DNA from: Massilia pinisoli | GTDB lineage: Bacteria; Pseudomonadota; Gammaproteobacteria; Burkholderiales; Burkholderiaceae_D | Assembly (NCBI RefSeq): GCF_024753285.1 | Contig: NZ_JANUGW010000003.1 | Location: 62,001 to 126,000, forward strand | Direction: 5' to 3' | DNA length: 64,000 bases | Shown here: one piece after another, positions 10,101-22,337 of the stretch | Position numbering within the stretch: the stretch's first letter is position 1 | Layout of the letters: each line of letters starts with the position of its first letter | Position numbers and translations under genes: made by a program | The notes under the pieces: model-generated | Database searches by the model: none | Told to the model about the DNA's origin: nothing | Seen by the model: the letters and a program-made list of their open reading frames with translations, nothing else

Positions 10101-11272
10101 AGCGTCTGGAGCGTCTGCTCGTCGGCAAGACCGTCAACGGCGGTCCGAAGAAGCTGGCGAAGGGTGCCGTGATCGACAAGGCTTACCTGGACGACCTGGA
10201 CAAGTTCCACTGGTTCGACATCCGTCCGGCCGACGACGAAACCGCCAACGCACTGGAGGCGATGAAGGAGTCGATCAACGAGAAGCGTCACCAGTTCGAC
10301 CTCGCGTTCGAAGAGAAGCGCAAGAAGCTCACGCAAGGCGATGAGCTGCAGCCGGGCGTGCAGAAGATGGTCAAGGTCTACCTGGCCGTCAAGCGCCGCC
10401 TGCAGTCGGGCGACAAGATGGCAGGCCGCCACGGTAACAAGGGTGTGGTCTCGCGTATCGTCCCGGTGGAAGACATGCCGTTCATGGCCGACGGTACGCC
10501 GGCCGACGTCGTGCTGAACCCGCTGGGCGTCCCGTCGCGTATGAACGTCGGTCAGATCCTGGAAACCCACCTGGGTTGGGCAGCGAAAGGTCTGGGCCTG
10601 CGCCTGGGCGAAATGATCAAGGCCAAGGCCGAGACCGAGCAGCTGCGCGCCTTCCTGGGCAAGATCTACAACGAAACGGGCAAGAAGGAAGACCTGGACA
10701 ACTTCAGCGACGAGGAAATCGTCGAACTGGCGTACAACCTCAAGAACGGCGTGCCGTTCGCGACCCCGGTGTTCGACGGTGCGCACGAAGAAGAAATCCG
10801 CCGCATGCTGGACCTGGCCTTCCCGGACGAGATCGCGGCCCACCTCGGCATGACTCCGTCGAAGAACCAGGTCACGATGTACGACGGCCGCACGGGCGAA
10901 GCGTTCGAGCGCAAGGTCACCGTGGGCTTCATGCACATGCTGAAGCTGCACCACCTGGTCGACGACAAGATGCACGCTCGCTCGACCGGTCCGTACTCGC
11001 TCGTGACGCAGCAGCCGCTGGGTGGTAAAGCCCAGTTCGGTGGCCAGCGCTTCGGTGAGATGGAGGTGTGGGCACTGGAAGCGTACGGCGCATCGTACGT
11101 GCTGCAGGAAATGCTGACCGTGAAGTCCGACGACGTGAACGGCCGTACCAAGGTGTACGAGAACCTGGTCAAGGGCGACCACGTGATCGACGCAGGTATG
11201 CCGGAATCGTTCAACGTGCTGGTGAAAGAAATCCGCTCGCTGGGTATCGACATCGATCTCGAGCGCAACTGA
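7163..11272 (+). CDS. rpoB: DNA-directed RNA polymerase beta subunit
   Basis: This 1369-residue catalytic subunit begins [21 protein letters not shown] 7163 has GGAG at 7154-7157. The rifampicin-pocket region [20 protein letters not shown] is present, with the residues equivalent to E. coli D516, H526 and S531 unchanged, so a rifampicin-sensitive form is expected. The C-terminal [24 protein letters not shown] region is conserved. It is co-transcribed with rplJL and rpoC, with a 77-bp gap to rpoC. Confidence 0.99.
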   Translation: MHYSFTEKKRIRKSFAKRANVHNVPYLLATQLESYENFLQADTGPSARKNEGLQSAFTSIFPIVSHNGFARLEFLSYVLGDPAFDVKECQQRGLTFASPLRAKVRLVILDKESPTKPVVKEMKEQEVYMGELPLMTANGSFVINGTERVIVSQLHRSPGVFFEHDRGKTHSSGKLLFSARIIPYRGSWLDFEFDPKDILFFRVDRRRKMPVTILLKAIGMTPEQILANFFVFDNFNLRSEGAELEFVAERLRGEVARFDIVDPKTGKTIVTKDKRINAKHVRDIENAGITYISVPEDYLIGRVLAKNVVDGDTGEIIANANDELTDELLGKLRDANIQTIQTLYTNDLDQGAYISQTLRTDDTADQTAARVAIYRMMRPGEPPTEESVEALFHGLFYSPERYDLSAVGRMKFNRRIGRDELVGDMTLSNEDILAVIKILVELRNGRGEVDDIDHLGNRRVRCVGELAENQFRAGLVRVERAVKERLGQAEADNLMPHDLINSKPISAAIREFFGSSQLSQFMDQTNPLSEITHKRRVSALGPGGLTRERAGFEVRDVHPTHYGRVCPIETPEGPNIGLINSLALFARLNEYGFLETPYRKVEGSKVTDKIEYLSAIEEGRYIIAQANAQINEAGQLVDELVSAREAGETILVSPERIQYMDVAPGQIVSVAASLIPFLEHDDANRALMGANMQRQAVPCLRPEKAFVGTGIERTVAVDSGTTVQATRGGIVDYVDAGRVVIRVNDEEAQAGEVGVDIYNLIKYTRSNQNTNINQRPIVKVGDRVARGDVIADGASTDLGELALGQNMLVAFMPWNGLNFEDSILISENVVKDDRYTSIHIEELSVVARDTKLGPEEITRDISNLAENQLARLDESGIVYIGAEVQAGDVLVGKVTPKGETQLTPEEKLLRAIFGEKASDVKDTSLRVPSGMVGTVIDVQVFTREGIVRDKRAQQIIDDELKRFRLDLNDQLRIVEGDAFQRLERLLVGKTVNGGPKKLAKGAVIDKAYLDDLDKFHWFDIRPADDETANALEAMKESINEKRHQFDLAFEEKRKKLTQGDELQPGVQKMVKVYLAVKRRLQSGDKMAGRHGNKGVVSRIVPVEDMPFMADGTPADVVLNPLGVPSRMNVGQILETHLGWAAKGLGLRLGEMIKAKAETEQLRAFLGKIYNETGKKEDLDNFSDEEIVELAYNLKNGVPFATPVFDGAHEEEIRRMLDLAFPDEIAAHLGMTPSKNQVTMYDGRTGEAFERKVTVGFMHMLKLHHLVDDKMHARSTGPYSLVTQQPLGGKAQFGGQRFGEMEVWALEAYGASYVLQEMLTVKSDDVNGRTKVYENLVKGDHVIDAGMPESFNVLVKEIRSLGIDIDLERN

Positions 11273-11287
11273 TTCAGCTTGCACGGC

Positions 11288-11316
11288 ACCGCGCTCCGCC
11301 TGGAGCGGAGCGCGGT
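11288..11316 (+). other. 12-bp perfect hairpin between rpoB and rpoC
   Basis: ACCGCGCTCCGC pairs perfectly with GCGGAGCGCGGT around a 5-nt loop. It occupies much of the rpoB-rpoC gap and has no T-run, which suggests an RNA processing or stability element rather than a terminator. Confidence 0.55.
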
Positions 11317-11349
11317 AGAAGTAAAGAATTCAATCACCCGGAGTGATAA

Positions 11350-15597
<4,248 letters not shown>

Positions 15598-15630
15598 TCT
15601 TCGCTTTCCCTTAGCCTAGTCGGCTGATGA

Positions 15631-15662
15631 AAACGGCACCTCGAGGGGTGCCGTTTTTTTTT
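15631..15662 (+). terminator. Rho-independent terminator of rpoBC operon
   Basis: AAACGGCACC pairs with GGTGCCGTTT around a 6-nt loop and runs into a T-tract at 15654-15662. It lies 33 bp after the rpoC stop and faces a gene on the opposite strand. Confidence 0.93.
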
Positions 15663-15675
15663 GCGTCATGCAGAA

Positions 15676-16605
15676 CTATCGTGCGTTCTCGCGCAACCGG
15701 TGCACGGTCGCGAAGACGAGTGGTTTCACCTCGGCGCATGTCATATTGGCCAGCTGGCGCACGTCATGCGTCTTGCCCGCTTCCTGCGCCATGAGATAAC
15801 CGAGGTAATAAGCACGCCGCCGCGGCAGCGGGGCGGTGCCGCGAAACAGGAACAGGTCCGCGTAGGTCTGCTTGTCGTCTTTGTCGAGCGCACCTTCCAG
15901 TTGCGCCAGCGCGGCCGGCAACACGGCACGCGTGCGTGCCGCCATGTCGTCCGGCACGGTGAGCAGCAACTCTTTCTCGTTGGCTTGCGGGTTCAGCACC
16001 TTGGACACATAGGTGGCCAGGCCCTCGACCCACAACGATGACCAGACGCTGTTAGAACCGCATTCCGCGACGCGGGGCAGGTGGTAGTGATGGAACAGCT
16101 CGTGATGGAAGAACGCGCTCTGGTCGCCATCGCCTCGCAACTGCACCATGCGGTCGATGCCGAAAATCAGGTAGTCCTTGCCGTCGATGGCGCGCATCCC
16201 GCCATCCATTTCGCCGAGCGAATGCACCACATAGATATCGTCGGGCGCCACGAAGTCCGGGAAGGTCGCCTTGAACGACGCCATATAGCCGGGCAGCTGC
16301 GCGCCGAACTGTTGCGCCTTCTGGACGTACGTCGTCCGTATCGCCGGAAAGTCCCGGACGGCCGTCACGATGCGTTCGTCGTATTGCGCCGGCGTGAGGA
16401 AACTCTGGAACCGTTCGGCCTTGTAAAACGCAGGGAATGTCGGTGCAACGATCGTCTTGAACGCCGCAACCTGCGCCGCAGGCGGGTGGTCGTGGTTCGC
16501 ATCCCAAAAATGGACGAACGCCATCGCATCGTTATGCAGGCGCGGAGACGCCGCGCAGGCGGATGCAGAGAACACCGTTGCAATTGCCAACCACAGGAAA
16601 CGCAT
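15676..16605 (-). CDS. Secreted HExxH putative metallopeptidase
   Basis: This 309-residue protein has an N-terminal signal peptide (MRFLWLAIATVFSASACA). Its centre has HHELFHHYH, an HExxH zinc motif, followed ~20 residues later by WVEGLATYVS, which supplies the third glutamate ligand of gluzincins. The substrate is unknown. ATG 16605 is chosen because GGAGG lies 5 bp upstream; a GTG two codons earlier would sit on the Shine-Dalgarno. It is convergent with rpoC across the terminator. It resembles uncharacterised periplasmic peptidase-like proteins; the family name is not certain. Confidence 0.7.
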   Translation of the reverse strand: MRFLWLAIATVFSASACAASPRLHNDAMAFVHFWDANHDHPPAAQVAAFKTIVAPTFPAFYKAERFQSFLTPAQYDERIVTAVRDFPAIRTTYVQKAQQFGAQLPGYMASFKATFPDFVAPDDIYVVHSLGEMDGGMRAIDGKDYLIFGIDRMVQLRGDGDQSAFFHHELFHHYHLPRVAECGSNSVWSSLWVEGLATYVSKVLNPQANEKELLLTVPDDMAARTRAVLPAALAQLEGALDKDDKQTYADLFLFRGTAPLPRRRAYYLGYLMAQEAGKTHDVRQLANMTCAEVKPLVFATVHRLRENAR

Positions 16606-16717
16606 GACCACCTCCGTGACAAGTCAAGACGGCCATCCTCGCATGTGTGTATGCAAATTGGCAACTTACTTGCATGTTGGGGTACGATGGCGGCCATCCT
16701 CACTGCCGAGCTCCGAC

Positions 16718-17398
16718 GTGACTTCCGATTCCTTCCTGCGCGACGGTTTTGCCGTTCTCCCTGCCGTGTTGCGCGACTCGCAGTGCGATGCCATCGCGGA
16801 ATTCGTCGAGGCGTTCGCTTCCGATTCGCCGGGTACGCGCAACCTGCTGGCTCATGAGGAATGCCGCGCACTCGTGGCGGAACTCCGGGCGCATCCGGCC
16901 GTGGGTGCGCTCATTCCGGCGGGCCATGTCGCCGTTCAGTGCACGTACTTCGAAAAATCGATCGACAACAACTGGCTCGTACCGATCCACCAGGACCTGA
17001 GCATCCCGGTGCGCACGCGCTTGGACCACCCGTCCCTGCGCGGTTGGTCGGACAAGGAAGGCACGCTGTTCGTCCAGCCGCCGGCAGACGTGTTGGAAAC
17101 GCTCGTCGCCGTGCGCATCCACCTCGATCCTTGTCTGGAAACGGATGGACCGCTGCAGTTCGTGCCGGGTACGCACACGCGCGGGCGCGTCGATGCGGCC
17201 GAGGCCAGCCGGTTGAAGCAGGCTGGACCGGTCGTCACGTGCACGGTCGATCAGGGCGGGGCGCTCGTCATGCGTCCGCTCGCGCTGCATGCATCTTCGA
17301 AAGCGACGGGGACGAGCCGGCGCCGCGTCCTGCATATCGTCTTCGGCCCGTCTGAACTGCCTTACGGGTTGCAATGGCCCGACACGCCGCCAGCATAA
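16718..17398 (+). CDS. Phytanoyl-CoA dioxygenase (PhyH) family oxygenase
   Basis: This 226-residue Fe(II)/2-oxoglutarate oxygenase-like protein keeps the metal triad: HQD (VPIHQDLSIPV) and a distal histidine in LALHASS, followed by an arginine likely to bind 2-oxoglutarate (SRRRVLHIVFG). The substrate cannot be told; the family hydroxylates diverse small molecules. I chose GTG 16718 (product begins TSDSFLRDGFAVLP after the start). A possible promoter, TTGGCA 16658 and TACGAT 16683, lies just upstream and would exclude the earlier ATG codons. The start is uncertain because the ribosome binding site is weak. Confidence 0.75.
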   Translation: MTSDSFLRDGFAVLPAVLRDSQCDAIAEFVEAFASDSPGTRNLLAHEECRALVAELRAHPAVGALIPAGHVAVQCTYFEKSIDNNWLVPIHQDLSIPVRTRLDHPSLRGWSDKEGTLFVQPPADVLETLVAVRIHLDPCLETDGPLQFVPGTHTRGRVDAAEASRLKQAGPVVTCTVDQGGALVMRPLALHASSKATGTSRRRVLHIVFGPSELPYGLQWPDTPPA

Positions 17399-17422
17399 AA
17401 AATCAGATCAAACGAGAAATAG

Positions 17423-17515
17423 ACCGTCGACGACGTCGGCGCGCTGTTCGCGACGGCGAAGGCCGATGCCCAGGCCGCCGCACCGGCGCCGGCCGCGGAC
17501 GGCAAGACGCTGTAA
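17423..17515 (+). pseudogene. Possible 3' remnant of a lost gene
   Basis: An in-frame stretch of 30 codons ending in TAA at 17513-17515 reads TVDDVGALFATAKADAQAAA and then an Ala/Pro-rich tail PAPAADGKTL. It has coding-like GC3 bias but no start codon or ribosome binding site, and an in-frame TAG precedes it. It looks like the C-terminal scrap of a deleted gene between two convergent genes. The parent family is not recognised and chance is possible. Confidence 0.25.
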
Positions 17516-17523
17516 CCCCGCCG

Positions 17524-18525
17524 TTACTGGACGATCGCCACCTTGCCGACGTGCGTGCCGTCCGCCACCGCGCGGTACGCCGCGGCCGCCTCGTCGATGC
17601 CGAATGTCCGGTCGACCACGGGCACGATCCCGTTTGCCTCGATGGCGCGCAGGGCTTCGGCCAGGTCCGCCACCGACCCCGTGCTGTTGCCGACCACGCG
17701 CAGCGCCTTGCCGATGATGGAAAACAGGTTGATCGACGTCGCCGCACCGGAAAGGAAGCCGACCGTGAACACGGTGCCGCCCATCGCCGCTGCGTGCAGC
17801 GAGCGCTCGAACGTGGCGTCGCCGACCGTCTCGACGACGAGGTCGGCGCCGCGGCCGTCCGTCAGCGCCAGCACGGCCGCGTCCCAGTCCGGCCGCGCGC
17901 GATAGTTCACCAGGTGGTCGGCGCCGAGTGCGCGTCCACGCTCCAGCTTGGCGTCCGACGACGAGATGAGGATCACCGTGGCACCGCTCGCCTTGGCGAA
18001 CTGCAGCGCGAACAGGCTGACGCCGCCCGTGCCGAGGATGACGACCGTCGAGCCGGGCCGCACGGAGGCCGACCGCACGGCATTCCATGCCGTCGTGGCC
18101 GCGATCGGCAAGGTGGCGCCTTGCACGAAATCGAGATGGTCCGGCAGCCGCACGACGCTGTGTGCCGGCACGGCCACGTATTCCGACAGCGAGCCGGGCA
18201 GCGTGATGCCGCGCATGGCCGCGATCCGTTCCGGCCGCATCGGCCCGTCGAGCCAGCCGGGCATGAAGTGCGGGATCACGCGGTCGCCGAGCGCGACGTC
18301 CGTCACGCCGGCACCCAGCGCGACGACGTCGCCGGCACCGTCCGCGACGGGCACCATCGGCAACGTGGCACCGGGGAAGCTTCCCGTCGCGACGGCGACG
18401 TCGATGTAGTTCAGCGCGGCGGCGCGCAGGCGGATGAGGACGTCGCCGGGACCAGGTTCCGGATCGGGCAAGGACGTGCGGCGGAAGGAGGAGAGCGAAG
18501 GTTCGACGAGCTGGATGGCGTACAT
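17524..18525 (-). CDS. Zinc-independent MDR-family alcohol dehydrogenase / quinone oxidoreductase
   Basis: This 333-residue NAD(P)H-dependent oxidoreductase has an N-terminal GroES-like domain (MYAIQLVEPS... PGDVLIRLRAAALNYIDVAV) and a Rossmann domain with GTGGVSLFALQFAKASGA as the nucleotide-binding loop. The structural-zinc cysteine cluster of classical alcohol dehydrogenases is absent, which places it nearer quinone oxidoreductases. AGGAG lies 8 bp before ATG 18525. It is divergent from a LysR gene 96 bp away, the classic arrangement for a LysR-controlled target. The substrate is unknown. Confidence 0.85.
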   Translation of the reverse strand: MYAIQLVEPSLSSFRRTSLPDPEPGPGDVLIRLRAAALNYIDVAVATGSFPGATLPMVPVADGAGDVVALGAGVTDVALGDRVIPHFMPGWLDGPMRPERIAAMRGITLPGSLSEYVAVPAHSVVRLPDHLDFVQGATLPIAATTAWNAVRSASVRPGSTVVILGTGGVSLFALQFAKASGATVILISSSDAKLERGRALGADHLVNYRARPDWDAAVLALTDGRGADLVVETVGDATFERSLHAAAMGGTVFTVGFLSGAATSINLFSIIGKALRVVGNSTGSVADLAEALRAIEANGIVPVVDRTFGIDEAAAAYRAVADGTHVGKVAIVQ

Positions 18526-18621
18526 GGCATGGGCTCCTGTGGTTGAGAGGCCCAGTGTGATTGCCCATCGAAAGACGATAAACTCTGCTTTTCTTGCATC
18601 ATCTTCAACCGGGACTTGCGA

Positions 18622-19515
18622 ATGGATCTGCTGGACAGCATGAAGGTCTACGTCCTCACCGTCGAGAAGGGCAGCCTGAGCGCGGCCGCGGACGCGTGCG
18701 CCATGTCGGCCACGATGGCCGGCAACCACGTGCGCGCGCTCGAGGAGAGGCTCGGCATGCAGCTGATGCACCGCACGACGCGGCGCCAGCACGTGACCGC
18801 GTTCGGCGAGGACTACTATGCGCGCTGCAAGGAGATCCTGCGCCTCGTCGCCGAGACGGACGCGCAGGCGCACGCGATGCGCCTCGCCCCCGCGGGCACG
18901 TTGCGCGTCAGCGCGCCCGTCACGTTCGGCGTGGAGGCGCTGGCGCCGGCGCTGCCCGACTACCTGGCGCGCTATCCCGAGGTGGACGTCGAACTGGACA
19001 TTTCCGACCGCGTCGTCGACCTGATGGACGGCGGCTGCGAAGCCGCGATCCGCATCGGCCAGCTGGCGCCGGATTCAAGTCTCGTCGCGCGGCCGCTGGC
19101 GCCGTACCGGTTGATGCTGTGCGCGTCGCCGGCGTACCTCGCGCGGCGCGGCATGCCGGACACGCCGGCCGACCTGGCCCACCACGACTGCCTGTCGTTC
19201 GGCGCCGCCGGCATCGCGCAATGGCGGTTCCAGCGCGATCACGACGTGTGCCAGGTGCCCGTGCAGGGCCGCGTGAAAATCAATAACGGACAGGCGCTGC
19301 GCACCGCGGCGCTGCAGGGGCTCGGCGTCGTGCTGCAGCCGACGATCCTGCTCGAGGCCGACGTGCGGGCAGGGCGCCTCGTCCAGCTGTTCCCCGATTT
19401 CGAGCTGCCCAGCCGGCCCGTGCACGTCGTCTACCTGCCGGACCGCTATCGCTCGCCCAAGCTGCGCAGTTTCATTGATTTCGTCGTCGAACGTTTCGGA
19501 GAACCGACCCCATGA
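18622..19515 (+). CDS. LysR-family transcriptional regulator
   Basis: This 297-residue regulator has an N-terminal winged helix-turn-helix (MDLLDSMKVYVLTVEKGSLS, with AADACAMSATMAGNHVRALE) and a substrate-binding-like effector domain from about residue 90. The HTH has SATMAGNHV instead of the usual SxSxxSRxI, but the length and layout are typical. It is divergent from the alcohol dehydrogenase and overlaps the next gene by 4 bp (ATGA), so it likely controls both. I chose ATG 18622 rather than the in-frame TTG two codons upstream. Confidence 0.9.
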   Translation: MDLLDSMKVYVLTVEKGSLSAAADACAMSATMAGNHVRALEERLGMQLMHRTTRRQHVTAFGEDYYARCKEILRLVAETDAQAHAMRLAPAGTLRVSAPVTFGVEALAPALPDYLARYPEVDVELDISDRVVDLMDGGCEAAIRIGQLAPDSSLVARPLAPYRLMLCASPAYLARRGMPDTPADLAHHDCLSFGAAGIAQWRFQRDHDVCQVPVQGRVKINNGQALRTAALQGLGVVLQPTILLEADVRAGRLVQLFPDFELPSRPVHVVYLPDRYRSPKLRSFIDFVVERFGEPTP

Positions 19516-20051
19516 CCGCACTGCTCATCATCGACATGCAAAAAGGCATGCTCAGCCCCACATTGCCGCCCCGGAACAACCCGCAGGCGGAAGCCAACAT
19601 CGCGCGCCTGCTGGCCGCCTGGCGCGCGGCGGGCAAGCCCGTCGTGCTCGTACGCCACATCAGCCGGTCAGCGACATCGGTGTTTGCGCCTGGTCAGCCC
19701 GGCGCCGAATTCCAGGAACGCTTCGCGCCGCTGGCGCTCGAACACGTGGTCGAGAAAAACGTGCCGGATGCCTTCGTCAACACGGGCCTCGAACGGTGGC
19801 TGCACGTGCGCGGCATCCGCGACGTCGTGATCGCCGGCGTGAGCACGAACAATTCAGTCGAGGCGACGGCGCGCACGGCCGGCAACCTGGGTTTTTCGAC
19901 CGCCGTCGTCGCGGACGCGTGCTTCACGTTCGACAAGGTGGATTTCGGCGGTACGCTGCGCTGCGCCGACGACGTGCACCTGATGGCGCTCGCCAACCTG
20001 CATGGCGAGTACGCGGACGTGCGCACGACGGCCGACGTCCTGGGCGATTGA
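19512..20051 (+). CDS. Isochorismatase-like hydrolase with Ser at the nucleophile position
   Basis: This 179-residue cytoplasmic alpha/beta hydrolase of the isochorismatase superfamily has Asp8 (LIIDMQKG) and Lys82 (EKNVPDAF) of the usual triad. The residue that is Cys in cysteine hydrolases is Ser115 here (AGVSTNNSVEATAR). It may therefore be a non-cysteine member or have changed chemistry. The ATG overlaps the LysR stop by 4 bp and the two are an operon. Substrate unknown. Its stop abuts the next convergent gene with no spacing. Confidence 0.85.
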   Translation: MTALLIIDMQKGMLSPTLPPRNNPQAEANIARLLAAWRAAGKPVVLVRHISRSATSVFAPGQPGAEFQERFAPLALEHVVEKNVPDAFVNTGLERWLHVRGIRDVVIAGVSTNNSVEATARTAGNLGFSTAVVADACFTFDKVDFGGTLRCADDVHLMALANLHGEYADVRTTADVLGD

Positions 20052-20351
20052 TCAATCGCGCCGCAGCCGCGATGTCACGCGCGCCAGCACGTCCGCGAAC
20101 CGCAGTTCGACGGGCTGGCCCGGCTGCCTGAGCCAGGCGTCGATCGCGGGCTGACGATAGAACCCGGGGGCGGACGTTTCGTACTGGAGGAAGCGGGCGA
20201 TCGCGTCGCCGTCGGTGAAGCCCAGTGCCACGGCGTACGCGTACGCGCGCGCGAGCCGGTCGCGCAGGCTGGGGTCCGCGGCCAGCTCGGGATGCGTTGC
20301 GATGATGTGCTCGTGGGCGTGGGCGAGCGGGTTGTCGTCAGGCTCAAGCAT
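20052..20351 (-). CDS. Hypothetical protein, 99 aa
   Basis: A short acidic helical protein beginning MLEPDDNPLAHAHEHIIATH, with no signal peptide or membrane segment. I chose ATG 20351 because GGAG lies 5 bp upstream; an earlier ATG adds seven residues. A Tyr/Phe-containing central segment (AYAYAVALGFTDGDAIARFL) suggests a compact helical domain. I do not recognise the family. It ends exactly where the convergent hydrolase gene ends. Confidence 0.6.
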   Translation of the reverse strand: MLEPDDNPLAHAHEHIIATHPELAADPSLRDRLARAYAYAVALGFTDGDAIARFLQYETSAPGFYRQPAIDAWLRQPGQPVELRFADVLARVTSRLRRD

Positions 20352-20520
20352 GCTGTCTCCGTCGATCGGCACGGCGCCGAGGCGCCATTGTTCCTGTCTC
20401 TTTCACGATGGCCGTTGCGTCGTCTCAAAATTTCCGTAACGTTTTCCTTAATAAATTTTTATCGAATACACTATCCCGGCGACACATTCCAAACCTGAAG
20501 GCACCCTGAAAGGAGACGGT

Positions 20521-21051
20521 ATGACTGTTAAATCCCTCATCGCATTCGCATGCGCGCTCGCGGCAGCCGCCGGCGCGCACGCCGCCGAGCACCTGCAGGC
20601 CCCGATGACCCTCGTGAACGCCGACGGCACCGGGAAGATGATCGGCCACGTGACGGTCGCGGAATCGCCGTCCGGCCTCGTATTCACGCCGAGCCTGACG
20701 GGCTTGCCGCCGGGCGCGCACGGCTTCCACGTGCACGAGATGGGCACCTGCGGCGCCAACGAGAAGGATGGCAAGAAGGTGGCGGCCGGCGCGGCCGGCG
20801 GCCACTTCGATCCGGCCGGGGCGAAGCACCACGCGGGCCCGTCCGGCGACGGCCACCTGGGCGACCTGCCCCCGCTCGTCGTGGCGGACAACGGCCGGGC
20901 CAGCACGGCCGTGACGGCACCGCGGCTGACCAAGTTGTCCGAAGTGAAGGGCAAGGCGTTGATGATCCACGCCGGCGGCGACAATTTCTCCGATCAGCCG
21001 AAGCCGCTGGGCGGCGGCGGCGAGCGCATCGCCTGCGGCGTCATCCAGTGA
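20521..21051 (+). CDS. sodC: Periplasmic Cu/Zn superoxide dismutase
   Basis: This 176-residue enzyme dismutates superoxide in the periplasm. A signal peptide (about residues 1-22, ending AHA) precedes the beta-barrel. The copper and zinc ligands are visible: GFHVHE, GGHFDP, then the histidines before GDGHLGDLP and the active-site loop MIHAGGDN. The two disulfide cysteines (EMGTCG and ERIACGVI) are present. AGGAG lies close upstream of ATG 20521. The 20430-20490 upstream stretch is AT-rich and probably holds the promoter. It is convergent with the next gene, with only 4 bp between stops. Confidence 0.95.
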   Translation: MTVKSLIAFACALAAAAGAHAAEHLQAPMTLVNADGTGKMIGHVTVAESPSGLVFTPSLTGLPPGAHGFHVHEMGTCGANEKDGKKVAAGAAGGHFDPAGAKHHAGPSGDGHLGDLPPLVVADNGRASTAVTAPRLTKLSEVKGKALMIHAGGDNFSDQPKPLGGGGERIACGVIQ

Positions 21052-21055
21052 CGGG

Positions 21056-21532
21056 TCACAGCCCGAGGTCGGACAGGCCGGGATGGTCGTCCGGCCGCCG
21101 TCCCAGCGGCCAGTGGAATTTGCGCTCGGATGCCTGGATGGGCATGTCGTTCAGGCAGGCATAGCGCCGGCGCATCAGGCCCATGTCGTCGAATTCCCAG
21201 TTCTCGTTGCCGAACGTGCGGAACCAGTTGCCGGAATCGTCGTGCCATTCGTAGGCGTAGCGCACGGCGATGCGGTTGCCGTCCACGGCCCACAGTTCCT
21301 TGATCAGGCGGTAGTCCAGTTCCTTCTTCCATTTGCGGTCGAGGAACTGGACGATCTCATCGCGGCCGTTGACGAATTCCGCGCGGTTGCGCCAGCGGCT
21401 GTCCGGCGTGTACGCCAGCGCGACTTTTTCCGGATTGCGGCCGTTCCAGCCGTCTTCGGCCAGGCGCACTTTCCGGATGGCCGTCTCGTGGGTAAAAGGC
21501 GGGAACGGAGGACGGGGTTCGACGGTGGACAT
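21056..21532 (-). CDS. DUF1348 (SnoaL/NTF2-like) protein
   Basis: This 158-residue protein matches the DUF1348 family along its whole length: [18 protein letters not shown] at the start, then [26 protein letters not shown], and [14 protein letters not shown] near the end. The fold is expected to be a cone-like NTF2 barrel; the biochemical role is not established. AGGAG lies 5 bp before ATG 21532. It is divergent from a TetR gene with a shared operator pair, so it is probably the repressor's target. Confidence 0.88.
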   Translation of the reverse strand: MSTVEPRPPFPPFTHETAIRKVRLAEDGWNGRNPEKVALAYTPDSRWRNRAEFVNGRDEIVQFLDRKWKKELDYRLIKELWAVDGNRIAVRYAYEWHDDSGNWFRTFGNENWEFDDMGLMRRRYACLNDMPIQASERKFHWPLGRRPDDHPGLSDLGL

Positions 21533-21550
21533 GAAGACTCCTTAAGATGA

Positions 21551-21570
21551 TGTAGACAGGTCTGTATCGT
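21551..21570. promoter_or_regulatory. TetR operator copy 1 (proximal to DUF1348 gene)
   Basis: The 20-bp TGTAGACAGGTCTGTATCGT occurs here and identically at 21614-21633. The core AGAC-AG-GTCT is an inverted repeat, typical of TetR-family sites. It ends 18 bp before the DUF1348 start codon and abuts a possible minus-strand -10 (TACGAT). Confidence 0.65.
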
Positions 21571-21613
21571 AAGCGATCCGCCCGACGCATGGCCTGTGCG
21601 TTCCGATAGGTGG

Positions 21614-21633
21614 TGTAGACAGGTCTGTATCGT
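21614..21633. promoter_or_regulatory. TetR operator copy 2 (autoregulatory)
   Basis: An exact second copy of the 20-bp site, 63 bp (about six helical turns) from the first. It directly precedes TATACT at 21634-21639, a probable -10 of the TetR gene, so bound repressor would block its own promoter. Confidence 0.65.
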
Positions 21634-21667
21634 TATACTGGCATCCCGTACTCCGATCCGACCCACG

Positions 21668-22237
21668 ATGGCCCAGCCCTCCGCCCGCGACCGCATCCTC
21701 GACACGGCCAAGCGCCTGTTCTACCGCGACGGCTTGCGCGCCACCGGCATCGACCGGATCGTCGCCGAGTCCGGCGTCGCCAAGATGTCGCTGTACCGCC
21801 ATTTCCCATCGAAAGACGACCTGATCGCCGCCTTCCTCGACTGGCGCCATGCGCACTGGACGGCATGGTTCATGGCCGCCGTCGAGGCGAGGCTCGTGCG
21901 CGGGCAAGGGCTGGCCGCCATCGCGGACGCGCTGGGCGAATGGTTCGCGCAAGACGATTTCCGCGGCTGCGCCTTCATCAACGCCGTCGCCGAGACGGGC
22001 GCGACGGACGACCCGCGCCACCTGGAGCAGGCCGTGCGCCACAAGCGCGACCTGCAGCGCTATCTCGGCGACGTGGCCGCGCGTCTCGGCCTGGCCGCAC
22101 CGGACGACGTCGCGGACGAAGCGATGGTGTGCGTGGAGGGCATGATCGTGCGGGCGCAGATGGGGACCGACCCGAGGATCGTGGCGGCGGGCCGCCGCCT
22201 GCTCGGACGAATCGAACACGCCGCCACGGCGCGCTAG
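21668..22237 (+). CDS. TetR-family repressor
   Basis: This 189-residue regulator has a typical N-terminal HTH (ARDRILDTAKRLFYRDGLRA, then SGVAKMSLYRHFPSKDDLI) and a ligand-binding helical C-terminus with several Cys residues (FRGCAFINAV; AMVCVEG). ATG 21668 is chosen because it sits at the start of the conserved domain and just after the duplicated operator. It likely represses itself and the divergent DUF1348 gene. The inducer is unknown; the operator core recalls those of electrophile-responsive TetR repressors. Confidence 0.92.
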   Translation: MAQPSARDRILDTAKRLFYRDGLRATGIDRIVAESGVAKMSLYRHFPSKDDLIAAFLDWRHAHWTAWFMAAVEARLVRGQGLAAIADALGEWFAQDDFRGCAFINAVAETGATDDPRHLEQAVRHKRDLQRYLGDVAARLGLAAPDDVADEAMVCVEGMIVRAQMGTDPRIVAAGRRLLGRIEHAATAR

Positions 22238-22263
22238 CCGGAGAGCGGTGCCGCCGCGCCAGG

Positions 22264-22292
22264 TTGACATCTGTTGCCGTAACGATCAGTAT
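22264..22292 (+). promoter_or_regulatory. Possible sigma-70 promoter of LuxR-type gene
   Basis: A consensus TTGACA at 22264-22269 is followed after 17 bp by CAGTAT at 22287-22292. The -10 is weak. Its position favours the GTG start at 22338 for the gene downstream. Confidence 0.35.
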
Positions 22293-22337
22293 TGGCCGCG
22301 CTTCAGCCGTCCCTTTTCACCAGCCGACGAGCCGCCC

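Noticed and set aside
7172..11284. A 1370-codon open frame antisense to rpoB
   Set aside because: It mirrors rpoB almost end to end and arises from the high-GC third-position bias; the product has no recognisable domain.
17289..18546. Plus-strand frames over the alcohol dehydrogenase gene
   Set aside because: The minus strand encodes a full MDR dehydrogenase; the plus-strand products are Arg-rich shadows.
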